64,000 bases of DNA from Pseudomonas costantinii (GTDB taxonomy: Bacteria; Pseudomonadota; Gammaproteobacteria; Pseudomonadales; Pseudomonadaceae): contig NZ_MDDR01000015.1 of NCBI RefSeq assembly GCF_001870435.1, positions 23,305 through 87,304 on the forward strand. Reading direction: 5' to 3'. How positions within the stretch are numbered: position 1 is the stretch's first letter; each line of letters opens with the position of its first letter. Below are positions 63,575-64,000 of the stretch, one piece after another. The translations under genes were made by a program, and so were the position numbers. Under the pieces are notes generated by a model that saw nothing but the letters and a program-made list of their open reading frames with translations, made no database searches and was not told the origin of the DNA.

Positions 63575-63733
63575 TCCTGCAAACTTAACGATCTTACTAA
63601 GCAGCAATCCACTCTAGATAAGCGTATAGCTGGGCTACAGACTAGCCTTGCGAGTAAATATGCGGCAATGGACTCTCTCGTTGCTCAGCTGCGCCAACAG
63701 AGCATTCCTATGCTAGGAACACTTAAGCTCTGA
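63575..63733 (+). pseudogene. fragment resembling the C-terminus of flagellar cap protein FliD
   Basis: A short open frame (GTG at 63548) whose last 50 residues read LNDLTKQQSTLDKRIAGLQ then TSLASKYAAMDSLVAQLRQQ. This closely resembles the terminal coiled coil of Pseudomonas FliD (TLDKRI ... KYNAMD-LVAQ). Only about 50 of roughly 450 residues remain and no promoter or ribosome site was seen, so it is probably a relic from a rearrangement rather than a gene. Confidence 0.6.
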
Positions 63734-63833
63734 ACAACAAATCAAGCAACGACGCAAAGCCAATCAACCAGCTCTCGTGGCTGGTGGTGATTAAGGGAGG
63801 CGTTTGGATTGGCGGGTGCTTTCAGGTAATACG

Positions 63834-63871
63834 CGACGCGAAGAGTTCGGAGCTTCGGCTAGTTCGCGTCG
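63834..63871. repeat. inverted repeat near the rRNA operon end
   Basis: CGACGCGAA (63834-63842) pairs with TTCGCGTCG (63863-63871) around a 20-nt loop. It sits between the FliD-like fragment and the rRNA terminator; role unknown. Nothing else was recognised in 63734-63904. Confidence 0.5.
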
Positions 63872-63901
63872 TCGTTAGTGCCTAACACTTTTCGACCGCC
63901 C

Positions 63902-63940
63902 AAAACAAAACCCCTGTCTGCGTTAGCAAACAGGGGTTTC
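63902..63940 (-). terminator. rRNA operon terminator
   Basis: On the minus strand AAACCCCTGT and ACAGGGGTTT form a 10-bp stem (63908-63917 with 63930-63939), followed by TTTTGTTTT. It begins about 10 bp after the 5S rRNA 3' end. Confidence 0.9.
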
Positions 63941-63947
63941 GGAATTT

Positions 63948-64000
63948 AATCTTGACGATGACCTACTCTCACATGGGGAAACCCCACACTACCATCGGCG
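63948..64000 (-). rRNA. rrf: 5S ribosomal RNA, 3' part (cut by window edge)
   Basis: Read on the minus strand, the edge sequence contains CGCCGATGGTAGTGTGGGG, CCCCATGTGAGAGTAGGTCA and the end TCGTCAAGATT, the 3' half of gammaproteobacterial 5S rRNA. About 53 of 120 nt are inside the window; the rest of the rRNA operon lies to the right. Confidence 0.93.

Noticed and set aside
63902..63940. CRISPR or other repeat array near the right edge
   Set aside because: The repeated bases are only the two arms of the rRNA terminator; there are no regularly spaced repeats anywhere in the window.

Overview
The window looks like a chromosome segment of a plant-associated Pseudomonas of the P. fluorescens group. 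The evidence is high-GC coding, an almost complete psl exopolysaccharide cluster, Pseudomonas-type REP hairpins, a Pseudomonas-like 5S rRNA 3' end, and HrpL-type promoters. About 50 genes are packed densely on both strands. No transposase, phage, CRISPR or tRNA was recognised.

Left part (1-16 kb): a tandem pair of RraA/HMG-aldolase-like genes with the start of a third gene; two chemoreceptors (one sCache-type, one larger) flanking a Na+/H+ antiporter-type permease; a four-gene operon of two PepSY proteins, an OmpR-type regulator and a PhoQ-like kinase; a patatin-like lipase; queD; a Nudix hydrolase; and a cytosine-use cluster (codB, a PucR-family regulator, codA).

Accessory part (16-34 kb): a type VI secretion module (vgrG, DUF4123 adaptor, lipoprotein that is the likely immunity protein, class-3 lipase effector); a DapF-fold protein in which both catalytic cysteines are serine, divergent from an MFS exporter; and a small locus (24.6-27.3 kb) in which three transcription units each start with a close match to the HrpL 'hrp box' (GGAACC/T-N15-16-CCACNNA). 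This locus appears to encode type III secretion-associated proteins that share a repeat resembling NolX/HrpK modules. One of these genes is split by an apparent single-base frameshift. It is followed by a ferric-citrate-type signalling system (fecI, fecR, fecA), a small membrane protein, and an alpha/beta hydrolase divergent from a LysR regulator.

Middle (34-39.4 kb): a decayed short-chain dehydrogenase remnant in front of a GH15 glucoamylase/trehalase, an Asp-nucleophile hydrolase, a GlxA-type regulator divergent from an isonitrile-hydratase-like inhA, and a LysE exporter.

Right part (39.4-64 kb): pslA-K in canonical order, with an extra hexapeptide acetyltransferase between pslJ and pslK and a FleQ-like palindrome upstream of pslA. 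Then come a DUF4174 protein, a glutathione S-transferase, a GNAT acetyltransferase, DNA polymerase II (polB), a periplasmic protein, a SRPBCC protein, a GFA-family protein and an orphan penicillin-binding protein 2 (mrdA). The last kilobase holds gene fragments (aldehyde dehydrogenase C-terminus, FliD-like C-terminus), then a terminator and the 3' end of a 5S rRNA gene on the minus strand, so an rRNA operon enters from the right edge.

Gene identities rest on recognition of motifs, length and gene order; no database search was possible. Start codons were chosen from ribosome binding sites and overlaps where stated.
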